NCBI RefSeq assembly: GCF_000518265.1
Contig: NZ_JADG01000004.1
Span: 558,001-622,000 of the forward strand
Source of the DNA: Actinomadura oligospora ATCC 43269
GTDB taxonomy: Bacteria; Actinomycetota; Actinomycetes; Streptosporangiales; Streptosporangiaceae
DNA: 64,000 nucleotides
Direction of reading: 5' to 3'
Part shown: piece after piece, positions 53,740 through 61,196 of the stretch
Numbering within the stretch: the stretch's first letter is position 1
Layout: the number at the start of each line of letters is the position of its first letter
The notes under the pieces: generated by a model
Told to the model about the DNA's origin: nothing
Seen by the model: the letters and a program-made list of their open reading frames with translations, nothing else
The model's database searches: none
Translations under genes and position numbers: made by a program

Positions 53740-54447
53740 ATGGCGGTGGCGGACGGCGCGTACGGGGTGCGGCGGCGCGAGAGGCGCAGGCAGCTTCCCG
53801 AGGAGGTCGCCGCGTACGTCCGCGAGCAGATCCTGGCGGGACGACTCCGGGCCGGGGACTTCCTGCGGATGGAACCGATCGCCGAGGCGGTCGGGGTCAG
53901 CAACACGCCCGTGCGCGAAGGGCTGCTGACGCTGCGGTCCGAGGGATTCGTACGGCTCGTGCCGCGGCGCGGGTTCGTGGTCGCGCCGTTCACGCGGCAG
54001 GACGTCCGGGACCTGTTCTGGGCGCAGGCCCGGCTCGCGGGCGAACTCGCCGCGCGGGCCGCGACGCGGATCACGCCGGAGCGGCTCCGGCGGCTGGACG
54101 AGATCGTCGCGGACCACGCGGAGGCGGCCGAACGGGGTGACGGCGGCCTCCTCGCCGACCTCGGGCACGCCTTCCACCGCGAGATCAACCTCGCCGCGAA
54201 CGCGCAGCGGCTCGGGCTGCTCCTCGCGTCGACGGTGAAGCACCTGCCGCCGCACTTCTACGCCTCCCTCGCGGCGCAGGTGGAGTCCACGGGCAGGTGG
54301 CATCCGGCGCTGGTCGAGGCCCTGCGCGCGGGCGACGGCCACAGGGCGCGGACGCTCATGGAGGAGCACATCGGCGAGAGCGCCGACTTCGTCGTGGCGA
54401 TGCTCGAACGCAACGGCCTCTGGCAGGACGCCGAACGCGAACCCTGA
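53740..54447 (+). CDS. GntR-family regulator (FadR/FCD type)
   Basis: 235 residues. The winged helix (LPEEVAAYVREQILAGRLRAGDFLRMEPIAEAVGVSNTPVREGLLTLRSEGFVRLVPRRGFVV) is the GntR signature at about residues 15-80. The C-terminal FCD domain is all-helical with metal/ligand residues such as D and H in ADLGHAFHREINLAA and H in HPALVEALRAGDGHRARTLMEEHI. FCD regulators respond to carboxylates or acyl-CoA compounds. The acyl-CoA dehydrogenase starts 31 bp after its stop on the same strand, so it probably controls that gene. ATG 53740 or a GTG 12 bp earlier may be the start. Confidence 0.88.
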   Translation: MAVADGAYGVRRRERRRQLPEEVAAYVREQILAGRLRAGDFLRMEPIAEAVGVSNTPVREGLLTLRSEGFVRLVPRRGFVVAPFTRQDVRDLFWAQARLAGELAARAATRITPERLRRLDEIVADHAEAAERGDGGLLADLGHAFHREINLAANAQRLGLLLASTVKHLPPHFYASLAAQVESTGRWHPALVEALRAGDGHRARTLMEEHIGESADFVVAMLERNGLWQDAEREP

Positions 54448-54478
54448 CAGCCCGAACCCTGACGGAAGGGATCCGCGC

Positions 54479-55627
54479 ATGGCGCTCAGCGAGGACGAGG
54501 CGCGGCTGGTCGCGCTCGTGTCGGAGTTCGTGGACGAGCGGGTGCGCCCGCGCGTGCGCGAGTTCGAGCAGGACGACCTCTACCCGGCCGAACTCATCGA
54601 GGAGATGAAGGAGCTCGGCTTCTTCGGGCTCCTCGCGCCCGCCGAGCACGGCGGCGCCGAGGTCGGCACGGCGTGCTTCGCGCGGGTGACCGAGGAGCTC
54701 GCGCGCGGGTGGATGAGCCTGGCGGGAGCGATCGGCGGCCACTCCGTCATCACCTACCTGATCAGGACGTTCGGCACGCCCGAGCAGCGGGAGCGGTACC
54801 TGCCGCGGATGGCGGACGGGTCCGTCCGGGCCACGATGGCGGTCACCGAGCCGGGTGGCGGCAGCGATCTGCAGGCCATGCGCACGCACGCCGTCCGGGA
54901 CGGGGACGACTGGCTGGTCACCGGCTCGAAGACATGGATCTCGAACGCCGAGCACTCCGGGCTGATCGGCCTGCTGTGCGTCACCGACCGGGACGCCGAG
55001 CCCGCGCATCGCGGGATGAGCGTGCTGCTCGTGGAGCCGGGCGAGGGCCTCACCGTCTCGGCGAAGCTGCCAAAGCTCGGCTATCGCGGGATCGAGGCGT
55101 GCGAGCTCGTCTTCGACCGGCGGCGCGTGCCCGCGGACGCCGTCCTCGGCGGAGTCCCGCACCAGGGCTGGACGCAGATGATGCGCGGCCTTGAGGTGGG
55201 CCGCATCCAGGTCGCCGCACGCGCGCTCGGCGTCGGGCAGGCCGCGCTGGACGACGCGCTCCGCTACGCGCAGGAACGCGAGTCGTTCGGCAAGCCGATC
55301 TGGAAGCACCAGGCCGTAGGGAACCTGCTCGCCGACATGGCCACCAAGATGCGCGCTGCGCGCCTACTCACCCTGGACGCCGCCGAACGCCTCGACGCGG
55401 GCGAGCGCGCCGACATGGAGGCGGGCATGGCGAAGCTGTTCGCGTCGGAGACGGCGATGCAGGTCGCGCTCGACGCGATCCGCGTGCACGGCGGTTACGG
55501 CTACTCGAAGGAGTACGACGTCGAGCGCTACTTCCGCGACGCGCCGCTGATGATCGTCGGCGAGGGCACCAACGAGATCCAGCGCAACGTCATCGCCGCC
55601 CAGCTCATCGCCCGCCACCACATCTGA
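54479..55627 (+). CDS. Acyl-CoA dehydrogenase
   Basis: 382 residues, usual family length. MAVTEPGGGSDLQAM near residue 118 and WISNAEHSGLIGLL near 160 bind FAD, ARALGVGQAALDDALRYAQERESFGKPIWKHQAV near 245 is signature 2, and YGYSKEYDVERYFRDAPLMIVGEGTNEIQRNVIA near 340-375 includes the conserved end of the active site. The catalytic Glu of medium-chain enzymes falls at E in GEGTNEI. It introduces a double bond at C2-C3 of an acyl-CoA, passing electrons to ETF. ATG 54479 has GGAAGGGA upstream. Likely cotranscribed with the GntR gene; chain specificity unknown. Confidence 0.93.
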   Translation: MALSEDEARLVALVSEFVDERVRPRVREFEQDDLYPAELIEEMKELGFFGLLAPAEHGGAEVGTACFARVTEELARGWMSLAGAIGGHSVITYLIRTFGTPEQRERYLPRMADGSVRATMAVTEPGGGSDLQAMRTHAVRDGDDWLVTGSKTWISNAEHSGLIGLLCVTDRDAEPAHRGMSVLLVEPGEGLTVSAKLPKLGYRGIEACELVFDRRRVPADAVLGGVPHQGWTQMMRGLEVGRIQVAARALGVGQAALDDALRYAQERESFGKPIWKHQAVGNLLADMATKMRAARLLTLDAAERLDAGERADMEAGMAKLFASETAMQVALDAIRVHGGYGYSKEYDVERYFRDAPLMIVGEGTNEIQRNVIAAQLIARHHI

Positions 55628-55635
55628 GACGACAT

Positions 55636-55760
55636 GACCGAGGCCGTCCGCCGGGGTGGCTCCCGGCACACGACACGGCCGAGACCGTCGGCCGAGTGGT
55701 TCCGGCACACGACAGGACCGAGGCCGTCCGCCGGATGACTCCCGGCGGACGGCCTCGGTC
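55636..55760. terminator. Triple 40-bp repeat ending in a perfect 19-bp hairpin
   Basis: GACCGAGGCCGTCCGCCGG occurs at 55636-55654 and again identically at 55716-55734, with a diverged copy at about 55676-55694, so three units of 40 bp follow one another. The last copy pairs perfectly over 19 bp with 55742-55760, loop 7 nt. The first copy could pair with the same arm. The element fills the gap between the acyl-CoA dehydrogenase and a convergent permease and should end transcription from both sides. Confidence 0.85.
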
Positions 55761-55771
55761 GGACCGTGCGG

Positions 55772-57148
55772 TCAGCGTGGGGTGGACGTGGGGAGCAGCG
55801 GGCCGCGGCGGGCCTCGCGGGTCGCGGCGAGCGTTCCCGCCAGGCCCCCGACGACGCAGGTCGCCAGGAGTCCGGCGTACTGGACGAGCGACCCCGTGAA
55901 CCACAGCTCACCGGTCATCGCCTTGCCCATCGCCGACAGCGACAGCGCGGCGATCGCGGTCCCGAGGACGACGCCCACACCGGTGGCGATGAGCGTCTCC
56001 CAGCAGACCGTCCGGACGAGCTGCGCGGGCAGCGCGCCGATCTGGCGGAGCAGCCGCAGGCTGTCGCGCTGGTCCGCCATCGCGACGGCCGCCGCGTTCA
56101 CCACGGAGATCACCGTGAAGACGATCGCCGACCCCACCATCAGCGGGGCCACCCACGCGGCGGCCCCGGTGCGGGTGATGCCCTTGAAGGCGGCCTCGGT
56201 GCTGGCGGCGAACAGGAACGTGCAGGCCAGCGCCATCGTCAGCATCACGGGCGCGACCATCGGCCAGACGCGTCCGGGAGCGGTGAGCAGGGCCGCGCGG
56301 GCGAGCCGTCCGGGCGTCGGGTCGAGCCTGGTCAGCACCGGGCCGAGCATCCGGACCAGGCCGGTCAGGATCACCGGCCCGAGCGCGCCGACCCCGACGC
56401 ACAGCGTCATCGTCGTCCCGAACGCCATCGGCTCGGCCTCCTTGACGGGCATCCGGGCCATCTCGTCCGCCATCCAGAGGCCGCCGAGCAGCGCCGCGCT
56501 ACCGATGCCCATGCGCGGCAGCGACAGGATCCGCTGCTGGACGTGCGTCTCGCGCAGCACCTCCAGCGGCTTCAGCCGCACCGCCCGGCGCGCCGCGCCG
56601 AGCGCGGCGGCCAGCGTGACCGCCGGTCCGGCCACGAACGCGAGGACGAACGGCACGGGCGTGATCCGCAGCGGGACGTCCACCGGGGCGAGTCCGACCT
56701 CCCGGACGAACCCGGCCGCGACCCCCGCGTACGGGACGGCCAGCACCGAGCCGAGCGCGCTCGCCGCGAGCGCCAGGGTCAGCGCCTCGGCGAGGACGAG
56801 ACGGCGCAGCTGCGGCGCGGTCATGCCGATCGACCTCAGCAGCCCCCACGTCCTGCGACGACGGACCGCGTGCAGGCCGAGCATGCCCGCGACGACGAAC
56901 ACCGAGACGAACCCCGACACGAACGCCGACAGGATGAGGATCCCGGTGACGCCGTCCAGGTCCTCCTCCCCGGCGCTGCCCGCGACGAGCAGGCTGTTCC
57001 CGCCCACCATGACGACTGCTGTCAGCACCGCGAGGAAACAGGCCGCGAACCCGAGCCGGTCGTTCCGCACGTTCCGCCAGGCCAGCCTCAGGATCAGTGG
57101 GGCCCTCGGGCCCCCGCACACTCGATCGCCTCTCATGTGCTTGATCAT
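55772..57148 (-). CDS. FtsX-type permease without an ATPase neighbour
   Basis: 458 residues. LILRLAWRNVRNDRLGFAACFLAVLTAVVMVGG is the first cytoplasmic tail and helix; a three-helix FtsX block with RRRRTWGLLRSIGMTAPQLRRLVLAE near 105-130 follows and a second with MADQRDSLRLLRQIGALPAQLVRTVCWET near 365-395. The large extracellular domain seen in the permease at the start of the window is missing; the two halves are joined by short linkers. No ATP-binding gene is next to it, so either its ATPase is elsewhere or it has been separated from it. ATG 57148 or 57136 are both possible starts. Confidence 0.85.
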   Translation of the reverse strand: MIKHMRGDRVCGGPRAPLILRLAWRNVRNDRLGFAACFLAVLTAVVMVGGNSLLVAGSAGEEDLDGVTGILILSAFVSGFVSVFVVAGMLGLHAVRRRRTWGLLRSIGMTAPQLRRLVLAEALTLALAASALGSVLAVPYAGVAAGFVREVGLAPVDVPLRITPVPFVLAFVAGPAVTLAAALGAARRAVRLKPLEVLRETHVQQRILSLPRMGIGSAALLGGLWMADEMARMPVKEAEPMAFGTTMTLCVGVGALGPVILTGLVRMLGPVLTRLDPTPGRLARAALLTAPGRVWPMVAPVMLTMALACTFLFAASTEAAFKGITRTGAAAWVAPLMVGSAIVFTVISVVNAAAVAMADQRDSLRLLRQIGALPAQLVRTVCWETLIATGVGVVLGTAIAALSLSAMGKAMTGELWFTGSLVQYAGLLATCVVGGLAGTLAATREARRGPLLPTSTPR

Positions 57149-57253
57149 CTTTCGCGGGGCCGCGCCCCGGCTTCGACCGTTCGGGCACACCCCGCTCCGC
57201 CCGCCGGACGACGCGTCCCCGAGCCCGCCCTCGGGGTCTCCCTGAGCCGGACG

Positions 57254-57970
57254 TCAGGAGGTGTAGGCGGCGTCGAGCAGTTTCGCCAGGTCGGCGGGCA
57301 GGTCGTCGACGGCGCAGCGTCCGCCGAGCTCGACGAGCGTGTCGTCCACGGGCCGCACGTGGATGATCGAGCCGCGTCCGTGCAGGACGGTCAGCGGCCG
57401 TCCGAGCCGCTGCGCGAGGATCATCGACGCGCTGCCGCACGCCTCGTCCTCGGGCTTGTTGATGCGCGGCGCCCAGAGCCGGGCGCGGACCGTGCCCTCC
57501 GCCTCGTCCATCCACGCCCAGACCTGCGTGAAGTCCTCGCCCTCGGGGAGTTCCGTCAGCGCCTCGATCTCGGCGGCCGACGCCATCGGGTAGTGCCGCC
57601 ACGGCTTGGACCACGCGGCCGGGGCGATGAGCCGGTTGACGCCCTCACCGTCCCGCGCGCACGCGACGGAACCGGCCTTGGTCCGGATCTCGCGCGGCGC
57701 GTGCCCGCGCCGGTGCAGCACGTCGATCGTGGCGAGCACCGGATGCCCGCCGAACGAGATCTCCGAGCCGTACGACCCGAAGATGCGGATCCGGCCCTCC
57801 GCCGCGTCCGAGACGAACACCGTCGCCGGGACGCCCAGCCGGACGGCCAGGTCGGCGCACTCCTCGTCGCTCAGCGGCGCGGGCTCGAACACCACCAGCG
57901 CGAAAGCACCGTTCCGGTCATCCGGCCCGATGAACGCACGTATCAGCTCACTCTCCACCACACCGGGCAC
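57254..57970 (-). CDS. PhzF-like protein with altered catalytic motif
   Basis: 238 residues of the PhzF/DAP epimerase-like fold, shorter than the usual 260-300. Family features present are NGAFALVVFE near the start, GSEISFGGHPVLATIDVL near 70 (GHP motif) and PEDEACGSASMILAQRLG near 175 (equivalent to EDPVTGSA). The usual catalytic Glu of the SETVF motif is replaced: the aligned segment reads VPATVFVSD, with Ala in that place. Isomerase activity of the PhzF type is therefore doubtful. GTG 57970 is the outermost start; GTG 57961 or a later GTG is possible. Ligand unknown. Confidence 0.78.
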   Translation of the reverse strand: MPGVVESELIRAFIGPDDRNGAFALVVFEPAPLSDEECADLAVRLGVPATVFVSDAAEGRIRIFGSYGSEISFGGHPVLATIDVLHRRGHAPREIRTKAGSVACARDGEGVNRLIAPAAWSKPWRHYPMASAAEIEALTELPEGEDFTQVWAWMDEAEGTVRARLWAPRINKPEDEACGSASMILAQRLGRPLTVLHGRGSIIHVRPVDDTLVELGGRCAVDDLPADLAKLLDAAYTS

Positions 57971-58014
57971 CCTATCGGGGCCGTGATGCTCGGCACACGC
58001 GCGGCCGCCCCATA

Positions 58015-58042
58015 TTGAACGCGTTCAAGGGAGGGCTACAGT
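58015..58042 (+). promoter_or_regulatory. Promoter with palindromic operator at -35
   Basis: TTGAACGCGTTCAA (58015-58028) is a perfect 14-bp palindrome whose first half is a -35 box (TTGAAC). TACAGT at 58037-58042, 16 bp on, is the -10 box and ends 6 nt before ATG 58049. The repressor is not obvious; no regulator gene adjoins. Confidence 0.65.
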
Positions 58043-58048
58043 GCGGCC

Positions 58049-58993
58049 ATGAAGGTGGTCATTCCCGGAGGGACCGGGCAGGTCGGAGCGATTCTCGACC
58101 GGGCGCTGACGGCGGCCGGGCACGACGTGACGGTGCTGACGCGACGCCCCTCGAAACCGCGTGAGGTCGCCTGGGACGGGCGCGCCCCCGGCCCCTGGAC
58201 GGACGCGATCGACGGCGCGGACGTCGTCGTCAACCTCGCCGGACGCAGCGTCGGCTGCCGATACACCCCGGCGAACCTCCAGGACATGATGGACTCGCGC
58301 GTCCGGTCCACCGAGGCCGTCGGCGAGGCGATCGCGCGCGCCGCCGTCCCGCCCAGGGTGTGGCTGCAGGCGAGCACCGCCACGATCTACGCGCACCGCT
58401 TCGACGCGCCGAACGACGAGGCGACCGGCGAGATCGGCGGCCACGAGCCCGGCGTCCCGCGCTACTGGGAGTACAGCGTCCGCATCGCGCGGAACTGGGA
58501 GGCCGCCCAGCTGCGCGCGGACACCCCGCACACCCGCCGCGTCGCGCTGCGCACGGCGATGGTGATGAGCCCCGACCGCGGCGGGATCTTCGCCCACATG
58601 CTCGGCATGGTCCGGCTCGGCCTCGGCGGCCCGGTCGCGGGCGGACGGCAGTACGTCTCGTGGATCCACGACCACGACTTCGTCAGGGCCGTCCTCCTCC
58701 TCATCGAGCGCGAGGACCTGAGCGGGCCCGTCAACCTGACGTCCCCCGCCCCGCTCCCCTACCGCGACCTCATGCGGGACCTCCGCGAGGCGTGGGGCGT
58801 CCCAATCGGCCTCCCGGCGACCGCGTGGATGGCGGAACTCGGCGCCATCGCCCTCCGCTCCGACACCGAACTCCTCCTGAAGAGCCGCCGCGTCACGCCC
58901 GGCCGCCTCCTCGACGCGGGCTTCACCTTCGACCACGAGCACTGGCCGAGCGCCGCACGGGACCTGGTCGGCCGCGTCCGGAGCCGCGCCTGA
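58049..58993 (+). CDS. TIGR01777-type NAD-dependent epimerase/dehydratase family protein
   Basis: 314 residues of the atypical extended SDR group also called SDR39U1/YfcH. GGTGQVGAILDRAL at residues 7-20 binds NAD(P), VVNLAGRSVGCRYTPANLQDMMDSRVRSTEAVGEAI near 70-105 is the group's signature (usually NLAG..I..RW....K..I..SR), and TAMVMSPDRGGIFAHMLGMVRLGLGGPVAGGRQYVSWIHDHDF near 170-215 contains the conserved WIHxxD string. The DUF1731-like C-terminus (LLLKSRRVTPGRLLDAGFTFDH) ends it. Physiological substrate unknown in the whole family. Leaderless start with TACAGT upstream. Confidence 0.9.
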   Translation: MKVVIPGGTGQVGAILDRALTAAGHDVTVLTRRPSKPREVAWDGRAPGPWTDAIDGADVVVNLAGRSVGCRYTPANLQDMMDSRVRSTEAVGEAIARAAVPPRVWLQASTATIYAHRFDAPNDEATGEIGGHEPGVPRYWEYSVRIARNWEAAQLRADTPHTRRVALRTAMVMSPDRGGIFAHMLGMVRLGLGGPVAGGRQYVSWIHDHDFVRAVLLLIEREDLSGPVNLTSPAPLPYRDLMRDLREAWGVPIGLPATAWMAELGAIALRSDTELLLKSRRVTPGRLLDAGFTFDHEHWPSAARDLVGRVRSRA

Positions 58994-59066
58994 GGCGCCG
59001 ATGTCACAGCCGAGGGGGTCTGCCGTGTCTCGGGTGCGAAACCGGTTCGAACGAACGGAGACGCAC

Positions 59067-59834
59067 ATGAGCGAGCACAACGGGCAGCGGAAGGTCGTCC
59101 TGGTCACGGGGGCCAACAAGGGCATCGGACGGGCCGCCGCCGAACAGTTCGCCGCGCTCGGGATGACGGTGCTCGTCGGAGCCCGCGACCCGGAGCTCGG
59201 CGAGCGGACCGCCGCGGAACTGCGTGAGGCGGACGGCGCGGACGTCCACGCCGTCACCCTCGACGTCACCGACCACGCCACCATCGAGGCCGCGGCCGAG
59301 TGGATCGAGGAGCGGTACGGACGCCTCGACGCGCTGGTCAACAACGCCGGGATCACCGGGTCCGGGCAGGTCGCGCCGCAGGACGCGGTCGACCAGCTGC
59401 CGAGCTCGGTGGACCTGGACATGGTCCGGGACGTGTTCGAGACCAACGTCTTCGGCGTGATCGCGGTGACCAACGCGATGCTGCCGCTGCTGCGCCGGTC
59501 GCCCGCGCCCCGGATCGTGAACGTCAGCAGCGGCGTGGCGTCCCTGGGCTACGCGTCGATGGCGGGCGGGCCGATCGCGTCGCTGCCCTCCGCGGCGTAC
59601 GCGCCGTCGAAGAACGCGCTGAACGGGCTGACCGTCCAGTACGCCAACGAGCTGCGGAAGGAGGGCATCCTGGTGAACGCCGTCGCCCCCGGCTACGTCG
59701 ACACCGACATCAACGACCACAACGGGTTCCTCACCCCCGCGCAGGGCGCGGAGATCCTGGTCCGCATGGCCACCCTCGAGACCGACTGGCCGACCGCGAG
59801 CTTCTTCGACATCAACGGCGCCCTCCCCTGGTAG
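59067..59834 (+). CDS. Short-chain dehydrogenase/reductase
   Basis: 255 residues of the classical SDR family. TGANKGIGRAAAEQ near 14-27 binds the nucleotide, LVGARDPELGERTA suggests NADP by its Arg after beta-2, DVTD near 66, NNAGI near 92, catalytic Ser in VNVSSG near 155, and Y-x3-K in AAYAPSKNALNG near 176-180. The segment ANKGIG and the long loop before the active site resemble carbonyl reductase-like plant and actinobacterial SDRs. It reduces a carbonyl or oxidises an alcohol. ATG 59067 has CGGAG upstream. It follows the TIGR01777 gene after 73 bp and may be cotranscribed. Confidence 0.9.
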   Translation: MSEHNGQRKVVLVTGANKGIGRAAAEQFAALGMTVLVGARDPELGERTAAELREADGADVHAVTLDVTDHATIEAAAEWIEERYGRLDALVNNAGITGSGQVAPQDAVDQLPSSVDLDMVRDVFETNVFGVIAVTNAMLPLLRRSPAPRIVNVSSGVASLGYASMAGGPIASLPSAAYAPSKNALNGLTVQYANELRKEGILVNAVAPGYVDTDINDHNGFLTPAQGAEILVRMATLETDWPTASFFDINGALPW

Positions 59835-59854
59835 GCGAGCGCCGCCGCCGGCGC

Positions 59855-59898
59855 GCATCGGCCGCCGTCCCTGCCCCCGAGCGGACGACGGCCGACGC
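59855..59898. terminator. Imperfect 16-bp hairpin between convergent genes
   Basis: GCATCGGCCGCCGTCC (59855-59870) pairs with GGACGACGGCCGACGC (59883-59898) with two mismatches and a 12-nt loop. Confidence 0.7.
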
Positions 59899-59926
59899 GT
59901 GTCTCAGCGCCTCGGCGGGTGGCGCG

Positions 59927-60760
59927 TCAGCGGGTGGCGCGGGCGGCCTGTTCGATGACCGACGCGACCACGCCCGGGTGCGAGACCGAGACCGCGTGGG
60001 ACGCGTTCACCTCGGTGACACGGGCGTGGGCTCGCTGGGCCATGAAGCGCTGGGCCGCGACGGGGATGTTCAGGTCCTGCCTGGTGACGACGTCCCAGGA
60101 CGGCTTCTCCCGCCAGGCGGCGGTGGTGGCCTTCTCCGCGAGCGCGGCCTGCGTGACGGGCCGCTGCGCGGCGGCCATCAGCGCGGCCTGACCTGCGGGG
60201 ACGTCGGCGGCGAACTGGTGGTTGAACTTGTCCTGCCGGATGTACAGGTCGGTTCCCTCGGTGCCGTCCGGGTTGGTCACCGGGACCGGTTCCACGGCGT
60301 CCCCAAGGGTCGAACCGGGGAACCGGTCGGTGATGTCCTGAGCGCTCTCGCCCGGGGCGGGCAGGAAGGCCGCCACGTAGACCAGGGCCTTGACCTGCGG
60401 GTTTCCGGCTCCGGCGGCGCTGATGACCGAGCCGCCGTAGGAGTGCCCGACGAGGATGACCGGGCCCTTGATGTGGCTGACGAGACCGCGCAGCGCGGAC
60501 GCGTCGGACGCCGGGCTCCGCAGCGGGTTGGCCGCCGCGACGACCGGGTAGCCGTCGTGGCGCAGCCGCTTGATCACTCCGTTCCAGCTGGACCCGTCCG
60601 CGAAGGCCCCGTGCTCGAGGACGATCGTCGGCTTCGGGGTCCGGTCGGCGCGCGGCGCGGCGTCCGCGGCGTCCGCTATGGCGAACGCGCCGAGGGTCCC
60701 GACGGCGATGGCGGCCGACGCGGCGACCCGGCGTCCGTGGCCCTTCCTGATGCTGAACAT
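59927..60760 (-). CDS. Secreted alpha/beta hydrolase
   Basis: 277 residues. A signal peptide (RVAASAAIAVGTLGAFAIADAADA) is followed by an alpha/beta hydrolase: IVLEHGAFADGSSWNGVIKRL gives the oxyanion HGxF region, VGHSYGGSVISAA holds the nucleophile Ser107, and the catalytic His is in NASHAVSVSHP near the C-terminus. The close pattern LVHGAFADGSSW...NPL is shared by many actinobacterial hydrolases annotated as esterases. Ester or amide hydrolysis outside the cell is expected; substrate unknown. ATG 60760 is preceded by GGGGGGCTTC. The 276 bp upstream hold only short palindromes and no convincing gene. Confidence 0.88.
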   Translation of the reverse strand: MFSIRKGHGRRVAASAAIAVGTLGAFAIADAADAAPRADRTPKPTIVLEHGAFADGSSWNGVIKRLRHDGYPVVAAANPLRSPASDASALRGLVSHIKGPVILVGHSYGGSVISAAGAGNPQVKALVYVAAFLPAPGESAQDITDRFPGSTLGDAVEPVPVTNPDGTEGTDLYIRQDKFNHQFAADVPAGQAALMAAAQRPVTQAALAEKATTAAWREKPSWDVVTRQDLNIPVAAQRFMAQRAHARVTEVNASHAVSVSHPGVVASVIEQAARATR

Positions 60761-61036
60761 GGCTGAAGCCCCCCAAATCGATCAGCGAATGTGCGAGCTC
60801 CAATCTCGCCCCCGCGAGGCCCCGGCGGCATCGGTCATTCAACGGAGAAATCAGGAATCGGCGTCGGCAGCCGAATGACTGAATCCGCTGCGGGGGCACC
60901 CGTCGATTGAGCGTCAGCCGACTGATGCGCGGGCGGTCGGGAATGCGTTGGCCGGACGGTCGGTTAGTATCGGTACGGGTCCGCTGCACGATGATCGTGC
61001 TAGCGTGCGGCCCGTCCTTGTGAAGGAGTTCCCGAC

Positions 61037-61066
61037 ATGGTGAGTGACGACGACATCTCGAGCTGA
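61037..61066 (+). CDS. Nine-codon leader ORF upstream of the ABC-F gene
   Basis: AAGGAG at 61023-61028, the best Shine-Dalgarno sequence in this part of the window, stands 8 nt before an ATG that encodes only MVSDDDISS and a TGA. The ABC-F gene starts 131 bp later. ABC-F resistance genes are often controlled by ribosome stalling on such short leaders, so this is a likely attenuator peptide. TAGCGT about 35 nt upstream of the ATG could be the -10 box. The 131-nt stretch after it can form hairpins such as CCCGG-GCGT-CCGGG (61071-61084). Confidence 0.6.
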   Translation: MVSDDDISS

Positions 61067-61196
61067 GAGGCCCGGGCGTCCGGGCGCGTTCTGATCATTC
61101 TCTGATCCGCGACCGGCTCAGCGTCGTCCCTGTTCACCTGTTCCCGCGTGTTCCAGCCGTTCCGTGCTGCGCGGGCGTTCTCCCGAGGACTCACGC

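Noticed and set aside
59041..59060. GGTTCGAA, suggestive of a tRNA T-loop
   Set aside because: No acceptor, anticodon or D-arm can be folded around it, and it lies just before an SDR start codon. More likely a regulatory dyad.
60875..60910. Eleven-codon ORF (MTESAAGAPVD) upstream of the ABC-F leader
   Set aside because: No ribosome site and no link to a downstream gene. The nine-codon ORF at 61037 is far better supported.
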